This document shows positions 5,887 through 13,467 of a stretch of 15,964 bases of DNA, one piece after another; positions within the stretch are counted from its first letter, which is position 1; every line of letters starts with the position of its first letter. The DNA comes from Zoogloeaceae bacterium (GTDB lineage: Bacteria > Pseudomonadota > Gammaproteobacteria > Burkholderiales > Rhodocyclaceae): the NCBI GenBank assembly GCA_031274855.1, contig JAISPO010000056.1, positions 1 to 15,964 on the forward strand, in the 5' to 3' direction. The notes beneath the pieces were generated by a model. That model made no database searches, was not told the DNA's origin, and saw only the letters and a list, made by a program, of their open reading frames with translations. Made by a program: the position numbers and the translations under genes.

Positions 5887-7864
5887 AATACTCCGCTGGA
5901 TCGACATCGAGATGCCAACGCAACTCGCGTGGCGTCTTGAATTCGCGCAGCAGCGCCATCCATGCGGCGAGGAATGCCTGTAACGCGGGGCGGTTTTGCG
6001 ATTCGACCAGCAGTTGGCCCCGCTCCAGATTTTTCAGGCGGGCCAGCCGCATGGGCACGGGGTCGTAGAGCGCGATTACAGCGGCGGCGAGTGGTTCTGC
6101 GGCGGCGCGGGCGGCATGGAGAAAGTCGATGGCCTGCGCCATTTCCGGCGCTTCGGCGCGCAGCATGGCTTGATAAGAGAAGGGCGGGAAGCCCGCCGCT
6201 TGGCGGTCGTTGAGCTGGTTGCGGGCAAAGGCCGCGTAATCGTGTTCGACCACGGCGCGATAAAGCGGCTGCGCCGGATATTCGGTCTGGATCAACACCT
6301 CGCCGGGCAGATTGTGGCGGCCGCTGCGTCCGCCGACCTGCATCAGTTGCGCGAACAGGCGTTCGGGCGAGCGGAAGTCGGCGGCGAACAGGGCCTCGTC
6401 CGCGCCAACCACGCCGACCAGCGTTAGCCGTGGAAAGTCGTGGCCCTTGGCCAGCATTTGCGTACCGATCAGCATGTCGGCCTCGCCCGCGTGAATGGCG
6501 GCCAGCAGCGCCTGCCACTTGGCTGGCGTACTGGCGGAATCGCGGTCGATGCGCAAAATGCGCGCTGCGGGGAAACGCTCGGCCAGCGCGGCTTCGAGCC
6601 GCTGCGTGCCACGGCCAAACGGGTGAAGGTCTTGATTGCCGCAGCCGGGGCAGGCGCGGGGAATGGCGGCTTCAAGGCCGCAATGGTGGCAGCGCAGCCG
6701 CCGGTCGGCCAGATGCAGCACCATGTTAGCCGCGCAGCGTCGACAGCGCGACACCCAGCCGCAGGCCGGACAAACCAGTACCGGCGCATAGCCGCGCCGG
6801 TTGAGGAAGACCAGACTTTGTTCCCTGCGCGCCAGCCGCTCGCTGAGCGCCGCGATCAGGGCGGCGCTCAGGCCGTCTTGCAGCTTTTCCTTGCGCGTGT
6901 CGATAATGCGGACGGTGGGCGGCGCGGCCGCCACCGCGCGGCGCGGCAGTTCGAGCAGGCGATAGCGTCCGGCCTGCGCATGATGGAAAGTTTCCAGCGA
7001 GGGCGTGGCCGAACCGAGCACGATGGGAATGCCGAGTTGCTTGGCGCGAAAAACCGCGACATCGCGGGCCGAATAGCGCAAGCCCTCCTGCTGCTTGAAA
7101 GAAGCGTCGTGCTCCTCATCGACCACGATCAGGCCGAGGCGCGGTAGCGGCATGAATACCGACAGGCGCGTGCCGAGCACGATATCCGCCCGTCCTGCCA
7201 GCGTGTCGAGGAAGCCGCGCGCGCGCGCCGCGTCGGCAACGCCGCTATGCGCCGCCACGACATGCGCGTTGGGGAAGCGATTACTCACACGCTGTTCGAG
7301 CTGCGGCGTCAGCGCAATTTCCGGTACCAGCATCAAACCCTGCTTACCCTGCGCGAGCAGGGCGTCGATGGCGCGCAAATAAACCTCGGTCTTGCCGGAG
7401 CCGGTGACGCCATGCAGCAGAAAGGCGGTAAAGCTTTGCGCCGAAGTGATTGCTTCCACCGCCGCCTGCTGCTCAGGCAGCAGCGCGGGTAACGCAGGCG
7501 TATCCACAGCAGCGCGCGGGTTGATTTTTTTCTCTCTGGGCAGCTTGCCCTTGCGCAGCAGGGGCGGCAGGGCGAAAGCCATCACCTGACCGAGCGGATG
7601 CTGATAATAGCGGCTGCAAAACTCACACAGCGCCAGCCAATCCGGCGGTAGCGGCGGCATATCGCGCAGGATGGCGGCGACGGGCTTCAGTTTTTCTGCC
7701 GGTTGATCGCTGCTCGCGGTCACGTCGACGATGACGCCGCACTTGGTGCCAGTGCCGAAGGGCACCTGCACACGCAAGCCGATATCCGCCGCCGTCGCGT
7801 CATCGGCGCGATAGTCGAACAGGCGCGGCAGGGGAACATCAAGCGCGACTCGAACGAAGGTCAT
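5885..7864 (-). CDS. priA: Primosomal replication restart helicase PriA
   Basis: PriA is a 3'-to-5' DNA helicase that recognises stalled forks and reloads the replisome. The product is 659 residues, shorter than E. coli PriA (732) but with all key parts. These are the N-terminal DNA-binding domain (VPLPRLFDY at 10-18), Walker A GVTGSGKTE (152-160), the DEEH box VVDEEHD (247-253) with the aromatic-rich loop region after it, GSATPSLET (284-292), and eight zinc-binding cysteines between 365 and 408 in CPAC, CRRC, CHHC and CPGC pairs. MLIGTQMLAKGHDF (464-477) and a GGRSGR motif complete the helicase core. The frame opens at 7891, but the ATG at 7862-7864 (MTFVRVALDV) fits the family and has GGAAG upstream. 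hemE lies upstream across a 419-base spacer, the common betaproteobacterial hemE-priA order. Confidence 0.96.
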   Translation of the reverse strand: MTFVRVALDVPLPRLFDYRADDATAADIGLRVQVPFGTGTKCGVIVDVTASSDQPAEKLKPVAAILRDMPPLPPDWLALCEFCSRYYQHPLGQVMAFALPPLLRKGKLPREKKINPRAAVDTPALPALLPEQQAAVEAITSAQSFTAFLLHGVTGSGKTEVYLRAIDALLAQGKQGLMLVPEIALTPQLEQRVSNRFPNAHVVAAHSGVADAARARGFLDTLAGRADIVLGTRLSVFMPLPRLGLIVVDEEHDASFKQQEGLRYSARDVAVFRAKQLGIPIVLGSATPSLETFHHAQAGRYRLLELPRRAVAAAPPTVRIIDTRKEKLQDGLSAALIAALSERLARREQSLVFLNRRGYAPVLVCPACGWVSRCRRCAANMVLHLADRRLRCHHCGLEAAIPRACPGCGNQDLHPFGRGTQRLEAALAERFPAARILRIDRDSASTPAKWQALLAAIHAGEADMLIGTQMLAKGHDFPRLTLVGVVGADEALFAADFRSPERLFAQLMQVGGRSGRHNLPGEVLIQTEYPAQPLYRAVVEHDYAAFARNQLNDRQAAGFPPFSYQAMLRAEAPEMAQAIDFLHAARAAAEPLAAAVIALYDPVPMRLARLKNLERGQLLVESQNRPALQAFLAAWMALLREFKTPRELRWHLDVDPAEY

Positions 7865-7969
7865 GGGCTTGCGAACTTCCATCATCGGCAATCAATAAGT
7901 TTGGCTTGGTTTGTTCGATTCCACTTCCATTTACGAGGCTAATTGACTGTGCCGCCAAGAGATTTTTTC

Positions 7970-8004
7970 TTGCCCACAAAAACTGTGGATAAGTTTGTGG
8001 GCAA
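7970..8004 (-). promoter_or_regulatory. DnaA box inside a perfect 11-base inverted repeat
   Basis: ttgcccacaaa (7970-7980) and tttgtgggcaa (7994-8004) are exact reverse complements around a 13-base centre that contains tgtggataa (7984-7992). Read on the minus strand this is TTATCCACA, the strongest consensus DnaA box. The arms themselves (ttgcccaca, tgtgggcaa) are two-mismatch relatives of the box. A run of six T precedes the left arm, but no T-run follows the right arm, so a plus-strand terminator is unlikely; on the minus strand the tract reads as A. The match is exact; binding and role are inferred. Confidence 0.6.
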
Positions 8005-8158
8005 AGGCTCTGGACGAAAGCTAAGTAACGGTACTGTAACGAAAATTTAACACCCGCTCAATTATGAGGCGAGTTTTTATGCTTAAAAAACAGCGACTTA
8101 AGAATTCACTGAAAAAATGTACGGCTATTGGCGGCATTGGTGAAAGTTGACCGGAAAC

Positions 8159-8167
8159 TGTGTATAA
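8159..8167 (-). promoter_or_regulatory. Second DnaA-box match (TTATACACA type)
   Basis: On the plus strand the site reads tgtgtataa; on the minus strand it is TTATACACA, the form of box R2 in E. coli oriC and a match to the TTATNCACA consensus. It has the same orientation as the box at 7984-7992 and is 175 bases away, with an AT-rich stretch between. A single nine-base match can occur by chance, so its meaning rests on the pairing with the first box. Confidence 0.45.
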
Positions 8168-8240
8168 ATGGTTTGTCAACCCCCCTTGCCGAGCCTGTAA
8201 GGGCGGGCTTTCCCGGAGGGCTGGTTCGGGGAGTCGCATG

Positions 8241-8281
8241 GGGCCGGCAATTTCGCCGCCGTCTTTTCGAAACACCGGCCC
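8241..8281. repeat. GC-rich inverted repeat just after hemE
   Basis: gggccgg (8241-8247) and ccggccc (8275-8281) are exact reverse complements around a 27-base spacer that itself contains cggc/gccg. It starts three bases after the hemE stop in the direction of hemE transcription. It may help end the hemE transcript, but no T-run follows on the minus strand. Confidence 0.3.
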
Positions 8282-8283
8282 GG

Positions 8284-9375
8284 TCAGCCCGGGGGAGAGA
8301 AAGCGCCGTGGAAGCCGCGGCTGTATTGGCGCACGGTGTCGATCAGCACGGTAACGCTGTCGGGATGGACATGTTGCGAAATGCCATGCCCCAGATTGAA
8401 GACGTGGCCGCTGTTGCCGGAGTGCTGACCGAAACTGTCCAACACCCGCTTGGCTTCGCAGGCGATGCCTTCCGGTGAGGCGAACAATGCGACGGGATCG
8501 AGATTGCCCTGCAAGGCAACGCGGTCGCCAATGCGCCGCCGCGCCGCGCCGATATCGGTTGTCCAGTCGAGACCGACCGCATCGACGCCGATGGCGGCAA
8601 TCGCTTCCAGCCACTGTCCGCCACCCTTGGTGAACACGATGGACGGCACGCGCTCGCCGTCTTGCGTTTTCTTCAAATTGGCGATGACGCGCTCCATGTA
8701 GGCGAGCGAAAATTCCTTGTACGCCCACTCCGGCAACATGCCGCCCCAGGTGTCGAACACCATCGCCGCCTGCGCGCCCGATTCGATTTGCGCGTTGAGA
8801 TAATCGGTCACGGCGGTGGCCGTTACGTCGAGAATGCGATGAAGCAGATCGGGCCGGCTGTAAAGCATGGTCTTGATGGTGCGGTAATCCTCCGAACCGC
8901 CGCCTTCGACCATGTAACAGGCCAGCGTGAAAGGCGAGCCGGAAAAGCCGATCAGCGGCACGGAATTTTTCAACGCGCGGCGAATCTCGGCGACCGCATC
9001 CATGACATAACGCAAATGCGCGTTGGGATCGGGCGCGGCAAGATTGCGAATCTCCCACTCCTCGCGCAAGGGCCGTTCGAAGCGCGGCCCTTCGCCTTCC
9101 GCGAAGTAGAGGCCGAGACCCATCGCATCGGGCACCGTCAAAATGTCGGAAAACAGAATTGCCGCATCAAGCGGATAACGGGCCAGCGGTTGCAGGGTCA
9201 CTTCACAGGCCAGCGCCGGTGATTTGCACAGTTGCAAAAAGCTGCCGGCGCGTTTGCGGGTCGCGCAGTATTCGGGCAGGTAGCGGCCCGCCTGACGCAT
9301 CAGCCAAGTCGGAGTGTAGTCAGTCGGCTGGCGCAGCAGCGCACGCAGAAAGGTATCGTTTTCAGGGCGGGCCAT
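8284..9375 (-). CDS. hemE: Uroporphyrinogen decarboxylase
   Basis: HemE removes four carboxyl groups from uroporphyrinogen III to give coproporphyrinogen III in haem synthesis. The cytoplasmic TIM-barrel protein has 363 residues, typical of the family. It carries both signatures: PTWLMRQAGRYLPEY (22-36), whose arginines bind the substrate carboxylates, and GFSGSPFTLACYMVEGGG in the middle. The catalytic aspartate lies in FSDILTVPDAMG, and FNLGHGI is present near the C-terminus. Start MARPENDTFLRALLRQ at 9373-9375 fits the family; the ribosome-binding site is weak. A sigma70-like promoter lies about 27 bases upstream, and the gene is separated from ntrX by 58 bases, so it can be expressed independently of the upstream operon. 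Confidence 0.97.
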   Translation of the reverse strand: MARPENDTFLRALLRQPTDYTPTWLMRQAGRYLPEYCATRKRAGSFLQLCKSPALACEVTLQPLARYPLDAAILFSDILTVPDAMGLGLYFAEGEGPRFERPLREEWEIRNLAAPDPNAHLRYVMDAVAEIRRALKNSVPLIGFSGSPFTLACYMVEGGGSEDYRTIKTMLYSRPDLLHRILDVTATAVTDYLNAQIESGAQAAMVFDTWGGMLPEWAYKEFSLAYMERVIANLKKTQDGERVPSIVFTKGGGQWLEAIAAIGVDAVGLDWTTDIGAARRRIGDRVALQGNLDPVALFASPEGIACEAKRVLDSFGQHSGNSGHVFNLGHGISQHVHPDSVTVLIDTVRQYSRGFHGAFSPPG

Positions 9376-9401
9376 AGTCGAAAATCCAGTTGAATGCCCG
9401 A

Positions 9402-9429
9402 ATTATCGCACGCTCCCCACTGCGTGAAA
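9402..9429 (-). promoter_or_regulatory. Candidate sigma70 promoter of hemE
   Basis: On the minus strand TTTCAC (9424-9429) and GATAAT (9402-9407) are separated by 16 bases, with TG one base upstream of GATAAT as in extended -10 elements. The -10 is 26 bases ahead of the hemE ATG, leaving room for a short leader. The -35 is only a partial match and overlaps the bases just before the end of ntrX. Confidence 0.4.
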
Positions 9430-9433
9430 TTCC

Positions 9434-10726
9434 CTACTCGTCGCCCTTGCCGCCGCGCAGGCCCAGGTCTTTCAGCTTGCGGTAAAGGTGGGTGCGTTCC
9501 AAGCCCGACTTCTCGGCCAGGCGCGTCATGTTGCTGCCGTCGACGCGCAGGTGGTACTCGAAATAAACGCGCTCGAATAATTCACGCGCTTCGCGCAGGG
9601 GCAGATCGAGCGTCGCAGGCGGGAGACCGGCGGGTAGCATGGGTGTTGTCGCGATGGCTGCGGGCGCCGTTGCGGTTGCCGCGCCAACGGTTTTGGGGAA
9701 CAGCACCCGCCCGATTTCGTCGCTGTCGATTTCCTCGTCCAGCGCGGCCAGCGCAACCGAGCGGATGGCGCTTTTCAACTCGCCATAGCCTTCCGGCCAG
9801 TCATGTTGACGCAGGCTATTGAGCGCCGCCGTGCTGAAACGCCGCAATGGCGTCTCGCCCGACTCCACCAGATTCGCCAAAAGGTGGCTGGCGATTTCAG
9901 GAATTTCATCCTTCAATTCGGCAAGGCTGGGCAGGGCCAGCCAGACTTCGGCCAGACGGCGCAGGGGTGCTTCATCCCATCCGCCCGCGACCAGATTGGC
10001 TGCGTTTTGCGTCGTTCCGGCAATCAGGCGCAGGTTGTATTTTTCAAGGCGGTCGAGGGCGAATAGCAGATTCTTTTGTTGCAGGCGCGTCAGACGCGCC
10101 AACTCCTCGCAGTACAGGCTGCCGCCGCTCGCCATTTCGAGCATTTCGATACTGAGCGGTTCGGAACTGGCCGCCAAATCCAGCCAAGCCTTGCCCGGCA
10201 CTTGCAGCGTGCGCGCCGCCAATTCGACAATGCCGCCAGACGCCGAGCGGAACAGCAATGCGCGGTTTTTGGCCGTCACCTGCTCAATGCGGCGCTTGAG
10301 ATCTTTGAGCGGCGCGGAGCGTGTGAAGGCGGCCAGCGACAGGCTGGCCGGCGCTCGCTGCTGTCCACGCTCGAGACCGTGGTTGACCGCCGCCAGCAAC
10401 TTTTGCATCCCGATCGGCTTTTCCAGAAAATCGAGCGCGCCGATCCGGGTGGCTTCGACCGCCGTATCAATCGTGCCATGCCCCGACATCATGATGACCG
10501 GCATCGACAACTGGCCACCGGCGGCCCACTCCTTGAGCAGGGTAATACCGTCGACATCCGGCATCCAGATATCGAGCAGGACGAGATCGGGATGCGCTTC
10601 ATCACGGGCCTGCCGCGCCGCTGCCGCGTTCTCGGCCAGCCGCACATCGTGGCCTTCGTCTCTCAAAATTTCCGAGAGCAGTTCTCGAATGCCGACTTCG
10701 TCATCAACCACCAGTATCTGTGCCAT
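9434..10726 (-). CDS. ntrX: NtrX-type response regulator with degenerate AAA+ domain
   Basis: This 430-residue regulator is the partner of the sensor kinase NtrY, which begins upstream and ends nine bases before it; GGGGGGA serves as its ribosome-binding site. The receiver domain (1-120) is intact, with acidic pair D8/D9, phospho-acceptor D52 in LLDIWMPD, S81 and K103. A Fis-type helix-turn-helix sits at about 395-421 (NMTRLAEKSGLERTHLYRK). The central region (about 130-345) aligns in layout with the sigma54-activating AAA+ domain but lacks working motifs. The Walker A position reads FRSASGGIVE (159-168), Walker B reads GGSLYCEEL (201-209), and GAFTGA is absent. It should therefore not activate sigma54 promoters by ATP hydrolysis and may act as a DNA-binding repressor or sigma70 regulator. 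The family name rests on receiver, tail and gene context. Confidence 0.88.
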   Translation of the reverse strand: MAQILVVDDEVGIRELLSEILRDEGHDVRLAENAAAARQARDEAHPDLVLLDIWMPDVDGITLLKEWAAGGQLSMPVIMMSGHGTIDTAVEATRIGALDFLEKPIGMQKLLAAVNHGLERGQQRAPASLSLAAFTRSAPLKDLKRRIEQVTAKNRALLFRSASGGIVELAARTLQVPGKAWLDLAASSEPLSIEMLEMASGGSLYCEELARLTRLQQKNLLFALDRLEKYNLRLIAGTTQNAANLVAGGWDEAPLRRLAEVWLALPSLAELKDEIPEIASHLLANLVESGETPLRRFSTAALNSLRQHDWPEGYGELKSAIRSVALAALDEEIDSDEIGRVLFPKTVGAATATAPAAIATTPMLPAGLPPATLDLPLREARELFERVYFEYHLRVDGSNMTRLAEKSGLERTHLYRKLKDLGLRGGKGDE

Positions 10727-10735
10727 GTATCCCCC

Positions 10736-12841
10736 CTACGCGGCCAACGGCAGCTTGAGCGTGACTTCCGCGCCCCCGCCTGTGCGATTAAGCAGCCGCA
10801 GTTCCCCTTTGTGATCCTCGACAATCTTCCTGACGATGGCAAGCCCCAATCCGGTGCCTTTGGTTTTGCTGCTCACATAAGGCTCGCACGCGCGCGCCAG
10901 AATCTGGACGCCGAAGCCCGGGCCGTTGTCGCTCACTGTCACCGCCACGCGGCGCTCCTCGCGGCGCGTGGCCACAATGATCTTCGGCGCGCCCGCAACC
11001 GGCGGATGCTCGACCAGCGCCTCGCGCGCGTTTTTGATGAGGTTGTGCAGCACCTGGCGTATCTGGCTGCCGTCGGCCAGCGCCAGAGGCAGTTCCGGCG
11101 TCAGACTGGTTTCGAGCAGGGCGGCATCGGCTTCGTAGAGATGCATCAACTCGCGGATCAAGGCATTGACATCGAGCGGCGCCAATACCGGCGGCGGCGT
11201 CTTGGCGTAGTCGCGGAAGTTGTTAATCATGTGCTTCAAGGCATCGACCTGATTGACGATGGTCGCAATCGAACGGTTCAGCATTTCGCGGTCATCGCCG
11301 GCCAGCTGCTCGGCGAGTTTGATTTGCAGGCGCTCGGCGGACAGACGGATCGGCGTCAGCGGGTTTTTGATTTCATGCGCGAGGCGGCGCGCCACCTCGC
11401 CCCAGGCGATTGAACGCTGGGCGGAAATCAACTGACTGATATCGTCGAACACCACGACATATCCACCGCCGCCTGTTCCCGGCAACATCGAGCCGCGCAA
11501 GAGCAGTGTTTGCGGCACGCCCGCCGCGCCTTCAAACTCGAACTGTTGTTGCCACTCCGGCCCCTGTTCGCGGAATGCCGCCATCACGGTGGCGGCAAGC
11601 GTCTGATGGTGTTGCCATTCGGGCAGCGGTGTTTTTCCGAGCGCCGCCAGATCGTCCTTGAGAATGGCGCCGGCGCTGCGATTGACCCCCTGCAAGCGAA
11701 ACTCGGCATCGAAGGCCAGCACTCCCGCCGACAGGTTGGCTAGCACGCTTTCGAGATAAGCCTGCTGGCGGCTCGCCTCGCTGCGGGCTTCGTCGAGCTG
11801 GCGCGTCATGTCGCTGAAAGACCTCGTCAGGACGCCCAGTTCGTCATGCGACTTCCAGGCAACCCGCGGCGTAAAGTCGCCCGCGGCCACCGCCTGCGTG
11901 CCTTCAGCCAGAATCAGGAGCGGCCGCACCAGCCGTTCCGCGAGAAAGAAAGCCAGCGCCACTGCCGCAAACAGGGCCACCAGCAGCGTGAAAGTCAGGG
12001 TCAGGGTGTAAATGCGCTTGAGGCCGTCCCGCGCCAGTTGCAGGCTCTGGTAGTCCTGATAGGCAGCGTTAACGGCCTCGGTGCTGGCCGCTACCGCCGA
12101 TGGCACCGGCTGGATCAGTTGCAGAATCTGCGGCGTGACGCCGAGATCGAAACCGGCCACGGGTATCAGGATGCGCACAGTCAGGCCGCTCTCCGCATCG
12201 CCTTCAATGGCCGATGTGCCCCGGCTGAAACGGGCCTGCCGCAAATGGGTCAGAGAAGGCACAGACGGCAGCAGGCTGCTCATGTCTTCGCTGCTGCTGG
12301 CAACGGCGCTGCCGTTCAGATCGAACAGGGCCGCTGACTGAATACCGGCCTGTTCGCGCAGACGGTTGAGCAGGCGCGGGGCCGGTTCCTGCGTTTCCGC
12401 AAGCTGCGCGGCCATGTCGCGGCCTGTTTCCAGCAGGTTCGCCTTCATGGCATCCAGCACATTGCGCCCCAGATTGAGGCCGCCTTCCAGCGCCTTATCC
12501 ACCCGCACGTCGAACCAGGAGTCGATACTTTTCACCGCGAACAGCATCGACACGCCATAAAGCATCATGCCCGGCAAGACGGCCATCAACGCCAGCATGA
12601 CGACCAGCCGGGATTTCAGGCGCGAGCCGAAAACGCGCTGGCGATATTCGCGCTTCAGGCGGCGCAACTGGATGGCGATGGGTACCAGCAGCGTTACCGC
12701 CGCCACTGCGTTAATGCCGATCAGCAGCGGGTAATGATTGGCGAACAAATCGGTATTGGCGCTTGCCGTGACCAGCAGGAACAGCAGCAGCGCCAGCAGG
12801 ATGCCCAGAATGCCGATCAGGGGCAGAAACAGTTTTCTCAC
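10736..12841 (-). CDS. ntrY: Nitrogen/redox sensor histidine kinase NtrY
   Basis: This 701-residue inner-membrane kinase of the NtrYX system has membrane segments at about 5-27, 38-59 and 79-103, a periplasmic sensor part (about 104-275), and a fourth membrane segment (about 278-301). A HAMP domain (302-355) and a PAS-like domain (about 358-470) follow, then the HisKA helix with phospho-acceptor H489 in RRLAHEIKNPL. The HATPase domain shows N-box HNLIKNAREAL (599-609), G1 DNGPGF (638-643) and G2 KGTGLGLAIV (661-670). All catalytic motifs are present. The start is GTG at 12839-12841, overlapping the stop of the DUF4390 gene (GTGA), so translation is probably coupled. NtrY is linked to nitrogen, respiration or redox control in other proteobacteria; the signal here cannot be inferred. 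Confidence 0.95.
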   Translation of the reverse strand: MRKLFLPLIGILGILLALLLFLLVTASANTDLFANHYPLLIGINAVAAVTLLVPIAIQLRRLKREYRQRVFGSRLKSRLVVMLALMAVLPGMMLYGVSMLFAVKSIDSWFDVRVDKALEGGLNLGRNVLDAMKANLLETGRDMAAQLAETQEPAPRLLNRLREQAGIQSAALFDLNGSAVASSSEDMSSLLPSVPSLTHLRQARFSRGTSAIEGDAESGLTVRILIPVAGFDLGVTPQILQLIQPVPSAVAASTEAVNAAYQDYQSLQLARDGLKRIYTLTLTFTLLVALFAAVALAFFLAERLVRPLLILAEGTQAVAAGDFTPRVAWKSHDELGVLTRSFSDMTRQLDEARSEASRQQAYLESVLANLSAGVLAFDAEFRLQGVNRSAGAILKDDLAALGKTPLPEWQHHQTLAATVMAAFREQGPEWQQQFEFEGAAGVPQTLLLRGSMLPGTGGGGYVVVFDDISQLISAQRSIAWGEVARRLAHEIKNPLTPIRLSAERLQIKLAEQLAGDDREMLNRSIATIVNQVDALKHMINNFRDYAKTPPPVLAPLDVNALIRELMHLYEADAALLETSLTPELPLALADGSQIRQVLHNLIKNAREALVEHPPVAGAPKIIVATRREERRVAVTVSDNGPGFGVQILARACEPYVSSKTKGTGLGLAIVRKIVEDHKGELRLLNRTGGGAEVTLKLPLAA

Positions 12842-13467
12842 GGGTCGGGCGCTCCGGTCTGATCGAGCGATTCAGTCTGATCGAGAACTCCGGCCGTGAA
12901 TTCCCAGCGCACGGTCTTTGCGTTTACCTGCCAAGTCTTGCTTGCCAGCGCGTCCAACTGCAAGGGTTTTGGCAACTGGCTTTTGTCGAGATCCAGCCGC
13001 AGTTCGGCGACGTAGGTATTGTCCGGCGTCAGCGCGGCAAGGTCGGCGACCACCAGATTATTGACATGGCCGAGCACGCGCAGCACATCGGACAGGGTCG
13101 CGTAACTGCTGTAAAGGCCGCCTGTCGACAGGCGGTATTGCTGCGTCAGGGCGTTGTAGGACAGGCGGTAATGAAGGGTGCGTCCGGCGATGCGCTCATC
13201 AAACCAGTACCAGCGTTTGCGCTCGATGTTGAACTCAAGCGTGAATGCCAGCGTAACGCCGCGCATCAGCGCCTCTTCCAGATGATCGCCAAGCTCGATG
13301 TTGAATCCGGCGCTGAGAACATAACCTTCCTCAGTTGGCGTCAACTGGCTGCGCGTCGGCTCGATGACACCGGCAAGGGCCGCCTGCGCGGCCAAAGCCA
13401 GAACCGCCAGCACAATCAGGCTAGCGTTTCGCAAGGCGCGCGTAAAAAAAACCATCTTGGTCGGCAT
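12838..13467 (-). CDS. DUF4390 family secreted/envelope protein
   Basis: The product has up to 209 residues. A signal peptide covers about residues 5-32 (basic RALRN, then LIVLAVLALAAQAALA, with an AxA cleavage site before GVIEPTRS). The mature part is predicted beta-rich, with GYVLSAGFNIELGDHLEEAL, RKRWYWFDE and YRLSYNALTQQYRLS typical of DUF4390. No enzymatic motif is visible, and the C-terminal end (DQTESLDQTGAPDP) is polar and probably disordered. The gene overlaps rsmB by 47 bases. ATGs at 13465-13467 and 13453-13455 are both possible, neither with a clear Shine-Dalgarno site; the later one gives a shorter n-region. Its stop overlaps the ntrY start. This gene is commonly found between rsmB and ntrY in betaproteobacteria, which suggests a link with the NtrY sensor, but its function is unknown. 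Confidence 0.88.
   Translation of the reverse strand: MPTKMVFFTRALRNASLIVLAVLALAAQAALAGVIEPTRSQLTPTEEGYVLSAGFNIELGDHLEEALMRGVTLAFTLEFNIERKRWYWFDERIAGRTLHYRLSYNALTQQYRLSTGGLYSSYATLSDVLRVLGHVNNLVVADLAALTPDNTYVAELRLDLDKSQLPKPLQLDALASKTWQVNAKTVRWEFTAGVLDQTESLDQTGAPDP

Larger units (their letters stand above)
7865..8283. other. hemE-priA intergenic region (419 bases), no convincing gene
   Basis: The stretch holds no ORF I would call. Its left part (7960-8125) is AT-rich and contains a palindrome with a DnaA box, two gtaacg direct repeats (near 8026-8041) and runs of A/T. The right part (8180-8283) is strongly GC-rich with several short inverted repeats and lies just downstream of the hemE stop. 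The priA promoter should be here, but no pair of -35/-10 hexamers with good spacing stands out. Confidence 0.6.

Noticed and set aside
5799..6518. Minus-strand open frame (239 codons) overlapping priA in another frame
   Set aside because: It lies inside the 3' part of priA, is dominated by Arg/Ala/Gly, has no motif and no ribosome-binding site.
7961..8004. The 11-base inverted repeat as an intrinsic terminator
   Set aside because: The T-run precedes the stem on the plus strand and no T-run follows on either strand. A DnaA-box-containing regulatory palindrome fits better.
8147..8168. Promoter-like pair ttgacc...tataaa in the spacer
   Set aside because: The gap between the hexamers is only 10 bases, far from the 16-18 needed, and the strand faces hemE antisense.
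7865..8283. Chromosomal origin oriC in the hemE-priA spacer
   Set aside because: Only two strong DnaA boxes are present, and dnaA, dnaN, rpmH, parA/B and gidA are missing from the window. A minor DnaA-binding site is as far as the evidence goes.
8128..8478. Plus-strand frame starting in the hemE-priA spacer and running into hemE
   Set aside because: Its second half is antisense hemE. The first part has no known motif and starts with TTG.
10076..11413. Plus-strand open frame of 445 codons across ntrX/ntrY
   Set aside because: It is antisense to two genes with intact family motifs, and its composition (Arg, Gln, His) is typical of a complementary-strand shadow.
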